This document shows, in pieces, positions 23,087 through 31,716 of a stretch of 41,161 nt of DNA. Location: NCBI RefSeq assembly GCF_003429085.1, contig NZ_QVTC01000058.1, positions 1-41,161 on the forward strand, given 5' to 3'. The position numbers and the translations under genes were made by a program. How positions within the stretch are numbered: position 1 is the first letter of the stretch; every line of letters starts with the position of its first letter. Under the pieces are notes generated by a model. It searched no databases and was not told the DNA's origin. It saw nothing but the letters and a program-made list of their open reading frames with translations. Source of the DNA: Bacillus sp. V59.32b (GTDB taxonomy: Bacteria; Bacillota; Bacilli; Bacillales; DSM-1321).

Positions 23087-24322
23087 ATGGTATTAATTCA
23101 AGAAGTATCAACTGCTCCAATAAGCGAAGCGAAATTTGGAGATCTTATCATTTCATTCACAGGACAATTTACACTAAGGTGGAACGATAAAAAGAGTGGT
23201 GGGGATCATGACGTTTCTTTCTATCATCCTGTTTGCAAAGAGGGGTTTTTTCCTCTAGGATCGGTTGCGGTTGGCAACTATGATGATATTAATAATATTG
23301 CAGCAGTAATGTGTGTGAAAGCTGCCCCAAACACGAATGCACTGGCTCATCCTGTAGATTACAATTATATATGGAACGACAGTGGCTCAGGAGCTTCAAT
23401 GGATGGATCATGCTGGAGGCCTGTCCCGCCTGATGGATATGTCTCACTGGGAGATGTTTTCGTAGGGAATCACGATAAACCTTCTTTAAGTGATGTTGTG
23501 TGTGTGAGAAGAGACTTAACATATTCAGGAGCTGTGGGTGACTGGATTTACGATGACTCTGGCACAGGAGCACACGATGATTTTAGTGCATACAAAATCA
23601 CTGTTGCAGGCCAGTTGTATGACGATGATACTGGTTTGTTTGCACCGATCACTTTCATTGGCAATAACAGTCATGATAGACCTCAGACGATTCCCAGCAT
23701 CCTAAGATTAACCTTGCCCACTACAAAATCAAATGATCCTGTTGCACCTATTCTAAATGGTAAAGCTTCACCTTCAAAGTCCACACTTCCATTCCTGGAT
23801 AGAGAAGTAATCATTCCTATGACCAGTGTAAATGATAATGAGTTTCCAGTAAGCTGGCGGCTGCAAAATAGTCCTTTTTATTACATGCAGCGGGAAAATC
23901 TTTATAACCTGATAGCTTTTCAAGATAATGAAACCTCTGATAAAGCAACTTTGAAATATGAGTATAAGTCAGGAATTGATAAAGAAAATTCTAAATCTTG
24001 GAGCCAAAAAACAGGGATTGAAGTATCCGCGGAATCAGGAATTTCATTGTTCGGGGCTGAGGGCAAAATTAGTTGTACGGTCAGCGTAGAGCTTGGATTT
24101 GAGGGAAGTTCCAGTATCCGAGAGTTTACAGAGGAGACCATCTCCAGTGAAGTTCCCGTTGCTTCAAAAACTGCCGTTGCGATTTGGTCATCTTCTTATA
24201 ATTTAAAGGTTTTGCGTGGAGACAGGAGCCAAGTAGGTCCGCCTCTAACATTCAAAACTCCTAGTGTGGCCATCTCGCAATATCCGAACTTGACAGTCAC
24301 AATGGTCCAACATTCTATTTAA
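23087..24322 (+). CDS. Vps62-like protein with possible aerolysin-type pore-forming C-terminus
   Basis: The 411-residue protein has an N-terminal half (residues 20-170) built of repeats of the Vps62/DUF946 type: HPVCKEGFFPLGSVAVGNYD, SCWRPVPPDGYVSLGDVFVG, VVCVRRDLTYSG and WIYDDSGTGAHDDFSAYKI. The C-terminal half has alternating polar strands rich in Ser, Thr and Glu (KSWSQKTGIEVSAESGISLF, GKISCTVSVELGFEGSSSI, EETISSEVPVASKTAVAIWS), which resemble the aerolysin/ETX-MTX2 insertion region. It has no signal peptide. GGGGG precedes the ATG, and a strong terminator follows. The Vps62 call is fairly firm; the pore-forming part is inference from pattern only. Confidence 0.72.
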   Translation: MVLIQEVSTAPISEAKFGDLIISFTGQFTLRWNDKKSGGDHDVSFYHPVCKEGFFPLGSVAVGNYDDINNIAAVMCVKAAPNTNALAHPVDYNYIWNDSGSGASMDGSCWRPVPPDGYVSLGDVFVGNHDKPSLSDVVCVRRDLTYSGAVGDWIYDDSGTGAHDDFSAYKITVAGQLYDDDTGLFAPITFIGNNSHDRPQTIPSILRLTLPTTKSNDPVAPILNGKASPSKSTLPFLDREVIIPMTSVNDNEFPVSWRLQNSPFYYMQRENLYNLIAFQDNETSDKATLKYEYKSGIDKENSKSWSQKTGIEVSAESGISLFGAEGKISCTVSVELGFEGSSSIREFTEETISSEVPVASKTAVAIWSSSYNLKVLRGDRSQVGPPLTFKTPSVAISQYPNLTVTMVQHSI

Positions 24323-24425
24323 AACGCAAGTAAAAAATAGATTTCTTGCAAGTAATTGAGTCCTTTTCCCCGACTATTACAAAAATAATGAAATTCTTTC
24401 TGTCTGGGAATCGGATGCATTGCCT

Positions 24426-24465
24426 AAAGCAAAGAGCTGTCATCGTGGCAGCTCTTTGCTTTTTT
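24426..24465 (+). terminator. Rho-independent terminator after the Vps62-like gene
   Basis: AAAGCAAAGAGCTG at 24426-24439 pairs with CAGCTCTTTGCTTT at 24449-24462 and runs into Ts. Confidence 0.9.
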
Positions 24466-24643
24466 CAGTAACGATAGTTTAATAAGGATGTCATGTACAG
24501 TTGTAGTTTTTTTTATCATTATCCATAAAAACAAAACAAAGGGGATTTAAACATGAAAAATGTCCTTGTTGCAATAATACACAGGTAACTTGAGTTAAAT
24601 AGGAAAATCCACTTACATACTTATTTATAAAAGCCCGATCTTA

Positions 24644-24707
24644 TTTACCTTAAGTTAATAGAAATTTACACTCCCTTAACGGTAGATCAATAGTTTTTGA
24701 GTATAGT
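24644..24707 (+). promoter_or_regulatory. Tandem PhoP box and -10 of the alkaline phosphatase gene
   Basis: Four TT(A/T)A-type hexamers lie in phase: TTTACC at 24644, TTAATA at 24655, TTTACA at 24665 and TTAACG at 24676, spaced 11, 10 and 11 bases. TATAGT at 24702-24707 is a -10 box 20 bases beyond, with no SigA -35. This is the known layout of PhoP-activated promoters in Bacillus. Confidence 0.7.
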
Positions 24708-24751
24708 TAAATCTGTTGTTCAATAAAACCTACTTTAGGGGGGAATTATAA

Positions 24752-26137
24752 GTGTTTAAAAATAGATTCACTAAGAAGATTCTGCCCGTAGCAGTTCTTT
24801 CAGCAGTTGCTATTGGGAGCTTGTTTGGAACTTATTCTAATGATGATGTACAAGCAAAAGCTGACAATAATAATAAAAATCCTAAGATTAAGAACGTTAT
24901 TTTCTTAATCGGTGACGGGATGGGCGTTTCTTATACTTCCGCTCATCGGTATTTGAAGGATAATCCTTCAACACCAGTTGCTGACCGAACAGAATTTGAT
25001 AAATACCTGGTAGGACAGCAAATGACTTATCCTGAAGATCCAGCACAAAATGTAACAGATTCTGCTTCTGCTGCTACCGCGATGTCTGCTGGTGTAAAAA
25101 CATACAACGCAGCAATTGCTGTAGATAATGATAAATCTGAAGTGAAAACAGTTTTAGAGGCTGCGAAAGAAAAGGGTAAAGCTACAGGTCTTGTAGCTAC
25201 ATCTGAAATAACGCATGCTACCCCTGCATCATTTGGTTCGCATGATGAAAACCGAAAAAATATGAATGCAATAGCTGATGACTACTATAATGAAATGGTT
25301 AAAGGAAAGCATAAGATTGATGTTATGCTCGGTGGCGGCAGTTCAAATTTTGTCCGGCCTGACCGAAATCTTCCTGAAGAATTCAAAAAAGACGGTTTTA
25401 GCTATGTTACAAATAAAGAACAGCTTTTCAAGGACAAAAATGACCAGGTGCTAGGTTTGTTTGCTACTGGCGGTCTTCCGAAAATGATTGACCGTACAGA
25501 AGAAGTCCCTTCACTCCAAGACATGACAACGTCAGCAATCAATCGGTTAAGTAAGGACAAAGATGGTTTCTTCTTAATGATCGAAGGAAGCCAGATTGAT
25601 TGGGCAGGCCATGATAATGACATAGTGGGTGCAATGAGTGAAATGGAAGACTTTGAAAAAGCGTATAAAGCAGCCATCGAGTTTGCTAAAAAGGACAAGC
25701 ATACTCTAGTTGTCGCAACTGCTGACCACTCAACAGGCGGATATTCAATCGGCGCAGACGGCATCTATAACTGGTTCGGCCAGCCAATCAAAGCCGCTAA
25801 ACGCACACCTGATTTTATGGCAAACGAAATTGCGAATGGCGCAGATGTTGAAAAGACGCTAAAAACTAATATTGATCAAAAACTATTGGCATTAACTGCC
25901 CAAGAAATACAGTCAGTCAAAGATGCTGCTGCTACTAAAAAGGTTACGGATATCGACAATGCAATTGAAAATATCTTTAACAAGCGCTCCCATACAGGCT
26001 GGACAACAGGCGGACATACTGGTGAAGACGTGCCGGTGTATGCATTCGGTCCATATAAAGAGCGTTTTGCAGGACAAGTGGATAACACAGACCATGCAAA
26101 AATTATCTTTGATATTTTAGCTAACGGTAACAAATAA
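24752..26137 (+). CDS. phoA: Alkaline phosphatase (PhoA family)
   Basis: The 461-residue exported enzyme hydrolyses phosphomonoesters outside the cell. It has a basic N-terminus, a hydrophobic signal core (ILPVAVLSAVAIGSLFG) and a likely cleavage near VQAKA (residue 37). Metal and catalytic boxes are FLIGDGMG (Asp55), NVTDSASAATAMSAG with nucleophile Ser104, THATPASFGSHDEN, the acidic-histidine box GSQIDWAGHDND, VATADHSTGGYS and the last histidine in GGHTGEDVPVYAFGP. It starts at GTG 24752 behind GGGGGG. The PhoP box upstream predicts induction by phosphate starvation. It is full length for the Bacillus family. Confidence 0.95.
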   Translation: MFKNRFTKKILPVAVLSAVAIGSLFGTYSNDDVQAKADNNNKNPKIKNVIFLIGDGMGVSYTSAHRYLKDNPSTPVADRTEFDKYLVGQQMTYPEDPAQNVTDSASAATAMSAGVKTYNAAIAVDNDKSEVKTVLEAAKEKGKATGLVATSEITHATPASFGSHDENRKNMNAIADDYYNEMVKGKHKIDVMLGGGSSNFVRPDRNLPEEFKKDGFSYVTNKEQLFKDKNDQVLGLFATGGLPKMIDRTEEVPSLQDMTTSAINRLSKDKDGFFLMIEGSQIDWAGHDNDIVGAMSEMEDFEKAYKAAIEFAKKDKHTLVVATADHSTGGYSIGADGIYNWFGQPIKAAKRTPDFMANEIANGADVEKTLKTNIDQKLLALTAQEIQSVKDAAATKKVTDIDNAIENIFNKRSHTGWTTGGHTGEDVPVYAFGPYKERFAGQVDNTDHAKIIFDILANGNK

Positions 26138-26167
26138 TTAATATGAAAAACCGATGCTAAGTAAAAG

Positions 26168-26203
26168 AGTCCCGTTGCTATAAACAGCAACGGGCACTTT
26201 TTC
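26168..26203 (+). terminator. Rho-independent terminator after phoA
   Basis: CCCGTTGCT at 26171-26179 pairs with AGCAACGGG at 26186-26194, followed by CACTTTTTC. The stem closely matches the minus-strand terminator at 10719-10742. Confidence 0.88.
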
Positions 26204-26231
26204 TTAAGGGCATAGAAAGGGAGGGGTTACC

Positions 26232-26894
26232 GTGAAAAAGCTTATCTATCTCTTTATTTTACTCATCGCCCTGTCTGGCTGTTCAACAGGAAACAATGCC
26301 GATAATAGAGCTGAAGAGAATAAGGAGGTACAAAAAGAACAAACAGAAAAAGTCGACCCAAAAGTCAAAAACGACGCTTATGTACCAAATCCCCAAGTAA
26401 CTGATGACCGTGATCTTGTGAAAATAGATCAAACAATCTCGGATTCAAAAGGAGAGCTAACTTTAAAGGCTTATAAAAAGGTTGATGAAACGCTCCAAGT
26501 TGGCCCTATTGAAATGAATATAAAAAATGTAAAAGTCATGCACTTCGTTCCCGATTACAGCATGATCGACTTTTTTCATGCATATACCCATGAAGAAGAA
26601 TTTGATTTTGTTAAAGTTGAAGTCGAGGTTAAAAATACGTCAAAAGATTTGGTGAAGTTTACACCAATTGCTGCTCTTAAGATGAACAGTGGCGAATACA
26701 AAACATTTGAAGACGATATTTACCTGGAAGAATTGACAGGAGACCTTGAAGCGAACGGTGTGAAAAAAGGAAATATGGGCTTCATTTTAAATAAAGCTCA
26801 ACAGGTTAGCGGCATTGAATTGTTAACGAGCGACGCTGTCGGTAAAGAGGGCAATATTATAGAAAAAGGACAAAATCTAAAGATCGATTTGTAA
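26232..26894 (+). CDS. Lipoprotein with DUF5068/DUF4352-like domain
   Basis: The 220-residue product has a lipoprotein signal (KKLIYLFILLIALSGC, lipid-carrying Cys17) and a charged linker rich in Glu, Lys and Asn (residues 20-60). A beta-rich domain follows, with FDFVKVEVEVKNTSKDLVKF and VKKGNMGFILNKAQQ, which resembles the immunoglobulin-like domains of DUF5068 or DUF4352 lipoproteins. It is expected on the outer face of the cell membrane. It starts at GTG 26232 behind GGGAGGGG. It lies between two terminators and is therefore monocistronic. Function unknown. Confidence 0.78.
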   Translation: MKKLIYLFILLIALSGCSTGNNADNRAEENKEVQKEQTEKVDPKVKNDAYVPNPQVTDDRDLVKIDQTISDSKGELTLKAYKKVDETLQVGPIEMNIKNVKVMHFVPDYSMIDFFHAYTHEEEFDFVKVEVEVKNTSKDLVKFTPIAALKMNSGEYKTFEDDIYLEELTGDLEANGVKKGNMGFILNKAQQVSGIELLTSDAVGKEGNIIEKGQNLKIDL

Positions 26895-26945
26895 TCAAAC
26901 GCTCATTGTTATGGCAAATGCGCGCTACAAAAATAATCAAAACCT

Positions 26946-26975
26946 AAGGACCAAGGCGAATGGTCCTTTTTGTTT
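26946..26975 (+). terminator. Rho-independent terminator after the lipoprotein gene
   Basis: AAGGACCA at 26946-26953 pairs with TGGTCCTT at 26961-26968 and runs into TTTTGTTTT. Confidence 0.82.
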
Positions 26976-27104
26976 TGATGTAAATAAAAAGCCGAATGTC
27001 AGGCATTTCAAGTATAATGAACTATAGTCAGATTTTGCATATGATATTTCTCCTGGGAGAATCCTATATATAAATCGGATAATACAAAAAAACGAGGTAC
27101 ATAC

Positions 27105-28550
27105 ATGAGTGAAAGAAGTTTTGAGGATTATAAATTAAGCGATGAAATAAAAAGAGCACTGGCTTTGTTAAAATACGAAACTCCAACAGAGGTACAGAGT
27201 AAAGTAATACCAGCAGCAATGGAGAATCAGGATCTTGTAGTGAAATCTCAAACAGGCAGTGGCAAGACGGCATCCTTTGGTATACCTATTTGCGAAATGA
27301 TTGAATGGGAGGAGAAGTCGCCGCAGGCATTAATTCTAACCCCAACCAGGGAGCTTGCAGTGCAAGTTCGCGAAGATATCACGAATATTGGCAGGTTTAA
27401 ACGGATTAAAGCGATGGCCGTTTATGGAAAAGAACCTTTTGCGAAACAAAAGGAAGAATTGCAACAAAAAACGCATGTTGTCGTCGGTACACCTGGACGT
27501 GTGAGGGACCATATCGAAAGAGGAACCCTGGTTTTAGACAAAATAAAGTATTTGATCATAGATGAAGCGGATGAAATGCTTAATATGGGTTTTATCGATG
27601 AAGTAGAAGCGATTATACAAGAGCTCCCTTCAAACAGAGTAACGATGGTATTTTCTGCAACCCTGCCTAAAGATGTGGAGAATCTCTGCCATAAATATAT
27701 GAACAATCCTCTAAATATCGAGATTGCTTCTACCGGGATCACGACGGATACAATTGAACATGCTTTAATCGAAGTGAAAGAACAAGAGAAGATTTCTCTG
27801 CTTAAAGACGTCACGGTCATTGAAAACCCGGACAGCTGCATCATTTTTTGCAGAACCAAGGAACATGTCGATACCGTATATACCGAATTGGAAGAATCCA
27901 ATTATTCTTGTGAAAGACTCCATGGAGGATTAGAACAGGAAGATCGGTTTGCGGTTATGGATGGCTTCAAAATGGGGAATTTCCGATATCTTGTCGCCAC
28001 CGATGTAGCTGCGAGAGGAATTGATATTGATAATGTAACACTTATCATCAATTATGACGTTCCCATGGAAAAAGAGAGCTATGTCCATCGAACAGGAAGA
28101 ACCGGGCGTGCCGGCAATAAAGGAAAAGCGATTACGTTTGCGACACCTCATGAAGGAAAATTCGTGAAAGCCATTGAAAGATACATTGGCTTTGAGATAC
28201 CTACAAAGGAAGCTCCAAGAGATGAGGAAGTTGCAAGAGAAAGAGCCGCTTTCGAAGAAAAAATCAGCGGCCGTCGAGTCGTGAAAAATAATAAAACGGC
28301 CCGAATCAACCAAGATATCATGAAACTCCATTTCAGCGGCGGTAAAAAGAAGAAGCTTCGAGCTGTAGATTTTGTTGGTACGATTGCGAAAATTCCTGGA
28401 GTAACAGCAGATGACATTGGAATTATAACTATCCAGGATACTTTGTCATATGTAGATATTCTTAATGGAAAAGGCTCGCTCGTCTTACAAGCCATGGAGA
28501 AAGCAACAATCAAAGGAAAGAAGCTGAAAGTGAGCAAAGCGATTAAGTAA
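27105..28550 (+). CDS. dbpA: DEAD-box RNA helicase, DbpA/YxiN type
   Basis: The 481-residue protein is an ATP-dependent RNA helicase acting on 23S rRNA during large-subunit assembly, by family knowledge. Motifs in order: Q motif PTEVQ (residues 27-31), Walker A QTGSGKT (49-55), PTREL (80-84), TPGR (129-132), DEAD (153-156), SAT (184-186), then [18 protein letters not shown] and [10 protein letters not shown]. The C-terminal 75 residues ([20 protein letters not shown] ... [20 protein letters not shown]) form the DbpA RNA-binding domain that targets hairpin 92 of 23S rRNA. GAGGT precedes the ATG. It is monocistronic. Confidence 0.95.
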   Translation: MSERSFEDYKLSDEIKRALALLKYETPTEVQSKVIPAAMENQDLVVKSQTGSGKTASFGIPICEMIEWEEKSPQALILTPTRELAVQVREDITNIGRFKRIKAMAVYGKEPFAKQKEELQQKTHVVVGTPGRVRDHIERGTLVLDKIKYLIIDEADEMLNMGFIDEVEAIIQELPSNRVTMVFSATLPKDVENLCHKYMNNPLNIEIASTGITTDTIEHALIEVKEQEKISLLKDVTVIENPDSCIIFCRTKEHVDTVYTELEESNYSCERLHGGLEQEDRFAVMDGFKMGNFRYLVATDVAARGIDIDNVTLIINYDVPMEKESYVHRTGRTGRAGNKGKAITFATPHEGKFVKAIERYIGFEIPTKEAPRDEEVARERAAFEEKISGRRVVKNNKTARINQDIMKLHFSGGKKKKLRAVDFVGTIAKIPGVTADDIGIITIQDTLSYVDILNGKGSLVLQAMEKATIKGKKLKVSKAIK

Positions 28551-28603
28551 AGACATTTTGGGCTCTAGGATCTAATTCCTTTTTATATATTTTTGGGGGA
28601 ATA

Positions 28604-28630
28604 GACCTTTAGACCTTTAGACCTTTTAGC
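28604..28630 (+). repeat. Short tandem direct repeat
   Basis: TAGACCTT occurs three times in a row, with spacings of nine to ten bases. It may be slippage; no function is apparent. Confidence 0.6.
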
Positions 28631-28668
28631 CGGATAGAAATGTCCTAAACAATGGCTGCTTAACAAAC

Positions 28669-28704
28669 AAGCCGGAGTTCCTTATGTTAAGGAAATCCGG
28701 CTTT
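28669..28704 (+). terminator. Hairpin terminator after the helicase gene
   Basis: AAGCCGGA at 28669-28676 pairs with TCCGGCTT at 28696-28703, with an inner TTCCTT/AAGGAA stem. The T tract is weak, but the stem is long. Confidence 0.65.
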
Positions 28705-28776
28705 AGTTCTTATTTAGAGTGGTAAAAAATCCACATTAAATGAGTATTTTCTTAAAAAAGTATTCTTATCTTTCCT

Positions 28777-29310
28777 CTAATCATTAAGTAATTGAGCAAG
28801 ACTAGGATCATCTATATAATTTCCTATAGTAATGATTTTTTTATCCTTATGGGATAATCTCTCTATCTAATAAGTCTTTATGAACAACGATTATATCAGA
28901 ATCCTGAGGTACATCTTCTATTCTGTAATGTTTTACTTCAATATCAGTAATATTTTTCTTTTGCAGTCTTTTTCTAAATGTTGTGGCACCTAAGGCACTA
29001 CTTCCTGCACCTGCATCGCAAGCAAATGAGATTTTACTGATTTTATTAGTATTTACATGATTGGTAGATGCATTTATAATTTGTTTGCCCTCGGATTTCA
29101 TAGATTTTGATCTTTCTATTGAGATCGTGAAATCTTCTTCCTCAATCGTTTTTTTATCCAATTTTAATATGATGGCTGTTACGATGAAGGATACGATAGT
29201 AGCAACTAGTACCCCTAAGATGATTCCTGAAAAATTCCCTTTAGGTATTAACGCTAAATATGCGAATATGGAACCAGGGCTTGGTCCTGCCACACAAAAG
29301 TGATATTGTC
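28777..29310 (-). pseudogene. mtlA: Remnant of mannitol PTS enzyme IICB (mtlA 3' part)
   Basis: Minus-strand frames give the end of the IIC domain (FCVAGPSPGSIFAYLALIPK, GNFSGIILGVLVATIVSFIV), a linker, and the IIB domain with the phosphorylated-cysteine loop ISFACDAGAGSSALGA, then IVVHKDLLDREI. The frame stops at 28847, and one shift restores HKDKKIITIGNYIDDP and SLAQLLND to a stop at 28777-28779. Homology begins abruptly near 29307, so about two thirds of the protein (most of IIC) is missing. It is a broken fragment, not a working transporter. An IS21-type remnant lies just upstream of the break. Confidence 0.82.
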
Positions 29311-29505
29311 TCCTTTAAGTAGACATTCAAAAAAACTTTCATGATACCATGGAGTGTTTAATGCAAAATAAAAGTACAGAGATATGCGGGGGATTTATGC
29401 ACAATCCCAATGTATAAAAAATAGGCTTGCCAGCACTATAAATAACCTCTACTGTTTGGATTGACGAGATCTTAACAGTTGGGGGAATTTGAAAGGATGC
29501 TAGCA

Positions 29506-29793
29506 ATGCCTGAAGTTAATATATCAAACATCTTAGAGATAACTAAGATCTAACCATTAACGAGATTGCCAAAAAGACAGGGAGGAATTGGAGGACAGTA
29601 AAGAGATATGCGGATGGGGATGTCCCGCTTGAACGTCTTCCTTCAAAGAATCGGGGGATGATGTACGAAGAAGGTTATGGGGAGATCGTAGATATTTGGA
29701 TGGAGGAGGACATGAAGCTCAAGCACAAAGACAGAAGAACAAGCAAGAGAATGTTTGAGCAACTCCGGGACTAACATGGCTTTGAGGGTGTAG
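29506..29793 (+). pseudogene. Remnant of IS21-type transposase IstA (N-terminal part)
   Basis: One frame reads LTINEIAKKTGRNWRTVKRY, ADGDVPLERLPSKNRGMMYE, EGYGEIVDIWMEEDMKLKHK and RTSKRMFEQLRD, then a stop before HGFEGV. This is the helix-turn-helix and linker of IstA proteins of the IS21 family. An upstream stop interrupts the start, and the catalytic DDE core and istB are absent. The element is a dead fragment. It may have truncated the adjacent mtlA; no terminal repeats were found. Confidence 0.78.
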
Positions 29794-29898
29794 AGTTATG
29801 TAGTATAATCTTGTTCAAACACATTTAAGAAATCTTACCTCACTGTAATTCTTAGTTGTATAAAAAATAAGTGGATGTGTGTCTTTAAAAGTAATTTT

Positions 29899-29940
29899 AT
29901 CAACGAAACCAGTAGTATGTCTGGTTTCGTTGATTTTTGC
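29899..29940. terminator. Perfect 14-bp hairpin, probable terminator
   Basis: ATCAACGAAACCAG at 29899-29912 pairs perfectly with CTGGTTTCGTTGAT at 29921-29934 and is followed by TTTTTG on the plus strand. It lies between the transposase remnant and the minus-strand ParB-like gene, so it may insulate both. A 66-codon minus-strand frame runs through it and is probably not a gene. Confidence 0.65.
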
Positions 29941-30037
29941 TGAATAAATTCCTATTGATTTAACCAGAATGGTCAGAGGTGTCTGGGAAATTGAAATTTG
30001 TTTAAATAACTCCATATCTTTCCACTTTATTAAGACA

Positions 30038-31690
30038 TCAGGTTAAAGTTTCCTTTATAATAGAATCATATATATGTTCTAAATAAGGACTTAGATTATT
30101 AAACATGACTTGTATATCATCATTCGATATAGATACATCAAAATAGTGAACACTTTTTTGTAGTATATCTACTTTATTTGTAGCTTCTTTTCTGCCTTTT
30201 ACAATATGTTTAACAAAAGTCCTAGGATTGGCATGTTCAATTTTATTACAATAAGAATCGATCAATCCTTTTAAAGATTGACTTTTATCCTCTATTGTTT
30301 TATTGTCATCTTTCATTACTTTTCGAGCATATAGTCTAAATGAATACTCAAGGAACATACGACTTACAATATTTATGAAAAAAGAGTACCTACTATTTTT
30401 GGCCTCAGATGTCAGAAAAAGTATTAACGATTCTATCTTTTCTGAATTTTCAATAGGAAGCTGGTTGTAATATTTTTCAAGGAACTTTTTTGACAGAACC
30501 GTTTTAGAAGGCTCTATGGATACAGATGGTTTTCTTAATTTAAGTATTAATTTAAGGTCATCCTGCCAATAAATCTGTTCTTTCGATTTATCCATATAAT
30601 ATTTAAATGTAATGAAGTATTCACCCGGATGATTATTAGGCTGAATAATTCCATTTACAATATTTAGATCTCGACATTCGATTTCCAATAGTTCACTCTT
30701 AAATTCTTTTTCTTCATCTATAATTTCTAGCTTTTCTTTCAAATGAAGCGTTTGATTTGTAAAATAGTTAAGATTTTCATTTGTTAATTTAAATTTTAGT
30801 GAGCTACTAGGTTCGTCACTCTCTGTATCGGTCTTAATTTTAGGATTATCTTCTTCAGTAGTGCTTTTCCTATTACCCGGATTTCTTTTATCACCAATAT
30901 TTTCATTAATAATTAATGGCAACAAAAAGTTTTCAACATCCCTTGCCTTGTTAAACAATCTCGTTAAAGGTACCTGTCGTTTTTCTCCTTCAATAGCACT
31001 TCTTTCAATTAAGTTATTAATTATTTGAATTTTTTCTTTAGTAAAAGTAGATTTATCATTAACATCAATTGCTAATGCTTTTTTAACATCTCTATTATTA
31101 AAAAATCTTTGAATAGTAGTAAAAGGCATTTTACTTTGTACATTTTCATGTAAATATTTCTCAGTTAACTCTGAAATTATTAATTCGACGGTGGGCTTAT
31201 TTTTTTGGCGATTAATAAAAGCCTGTTTTTCTTTAGCTGACCACTTTTTTAATCCTCTACCCTGGTCTTCTCCAGAATGCACTCTTTCCATAATGAAAAA
31301 TGCTTCCTTTTCATCGGTTACAAGACAATAGATTTTATTAATATCAACACCTGGGGATGATTTCTTTAATTTTTCAATCCTTTGTTTAAATACTTTATCT
31401 ATATTGTCCAGTATTGATGGATTTTTCAGCATCTTTAAACTAGCTATTCTTCTATTTCCTTCATAAACAATATATTTTTCTATTTCTGTATCATATACAA
31501 GGACAGGAAGATTTGAACCTAGAATCCCATTTTCATATATGTCCTTTGCAAGGTTATACATGTAAGTAGACCCAACTCTTTCAACTAACTTTTTTAGAAC
31601 ATCAATTTCATTTACTCCAACTTCATGTCTAGGGTTCTCTGCATAATTAATGATATTATCTATATCTACTTCTTCATAAAATCTTGTCAT
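30038..31690 (-). CDS. ParB/sulfiredoxin-fold domain protein, 550 residues, partner of adenine methylase
   Basis: The N-terminal 120 residues look like a ParB-type domain: YAENPRHEVG (from residue 16), YNLAKDIYENGIL, LPVLVYDTEIEKYIVYEGNR and RIASLKMLKNP. A middle part (residues 140-215) resembles a DNA-binding helical region (LKKWSAKEKQAFINRQKNKP, TTIQRFFNNRDVKKALAI). A charged linker near residue 270 leads to a beta-rich segment and a C-terminal all-helical region (from about residue 400). No nuclease motif is certain. It is 26 bases downstream of the Dam-type methylase gene and surely in the same unit. By context it may be a defence or epigenetic effector; this is inference. Confidence 0.75.
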   Translation of the reverse strand: MTRFYEEVDIDNIINYAENPRHEVGVNEIDVLKKLVERVGSTYMYNLAKDIYENGILGSNLPVLVYDTEIEKYIVYEGNRRIASLKMLKNPSILDNIDKVFKQRIEKLKKSSPGVDINKIYCLVTDEKEAFFIMERVHSGEDQGRGLKKWSAKEKQAFINRQKNKPTVELIISELTEKYLHENVQSKMPFTTIQRFFNNRDVKKALAIDVNDKSTFTKEKIQIINNLIERSAIEGEKRQVPLTRLFNKARDVENFLLPLIINENIGDKRNPGNRKSTTEEDNPKIKTDTESDEPSSSLKFKLTNENLNYFTNQTLHLKEKLEIIDEEKEFKSELLEIECRDLNIVNGIIQPNNHPGEYFITFKYYMDKSKEQIYWQDDLKLILKLRKPSVSIEPSKTVLSKKFLEKYYNQLPIENSEKIESLILFLTSEAKNSRYSFFINIVSRMFLEYSFRLYARKVMKDDNKTIEDKSQSLKGLIDSYCNKIEHANPRTFVKHIVKGRKEATNKVDILQKSVHYFDVSISNDDIQVMFNNLSPYLEHIYDSIIKETLT

Positions 31691-31716
31691 ATAGAAAAGG
31701 CTCCTTTAGATGATAG

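Noticed and set aside
23289-23573. 94-codon minus-strand ORF
   Set aside because: It is antisense to the Vps62-like gene and has no ribosome site.
27422-28537. Three long minus-strand frames
   Set aside because: They mirror the dbpA helicase gene, which is clearly coding on the plus strand.
29815-30015. 66-codon minus-strand ORF after the ParB-like gene
   Set aside because: A perfect 14-bp hairpin lies within it, the ribosome site is badly spaced, and no family is visible.
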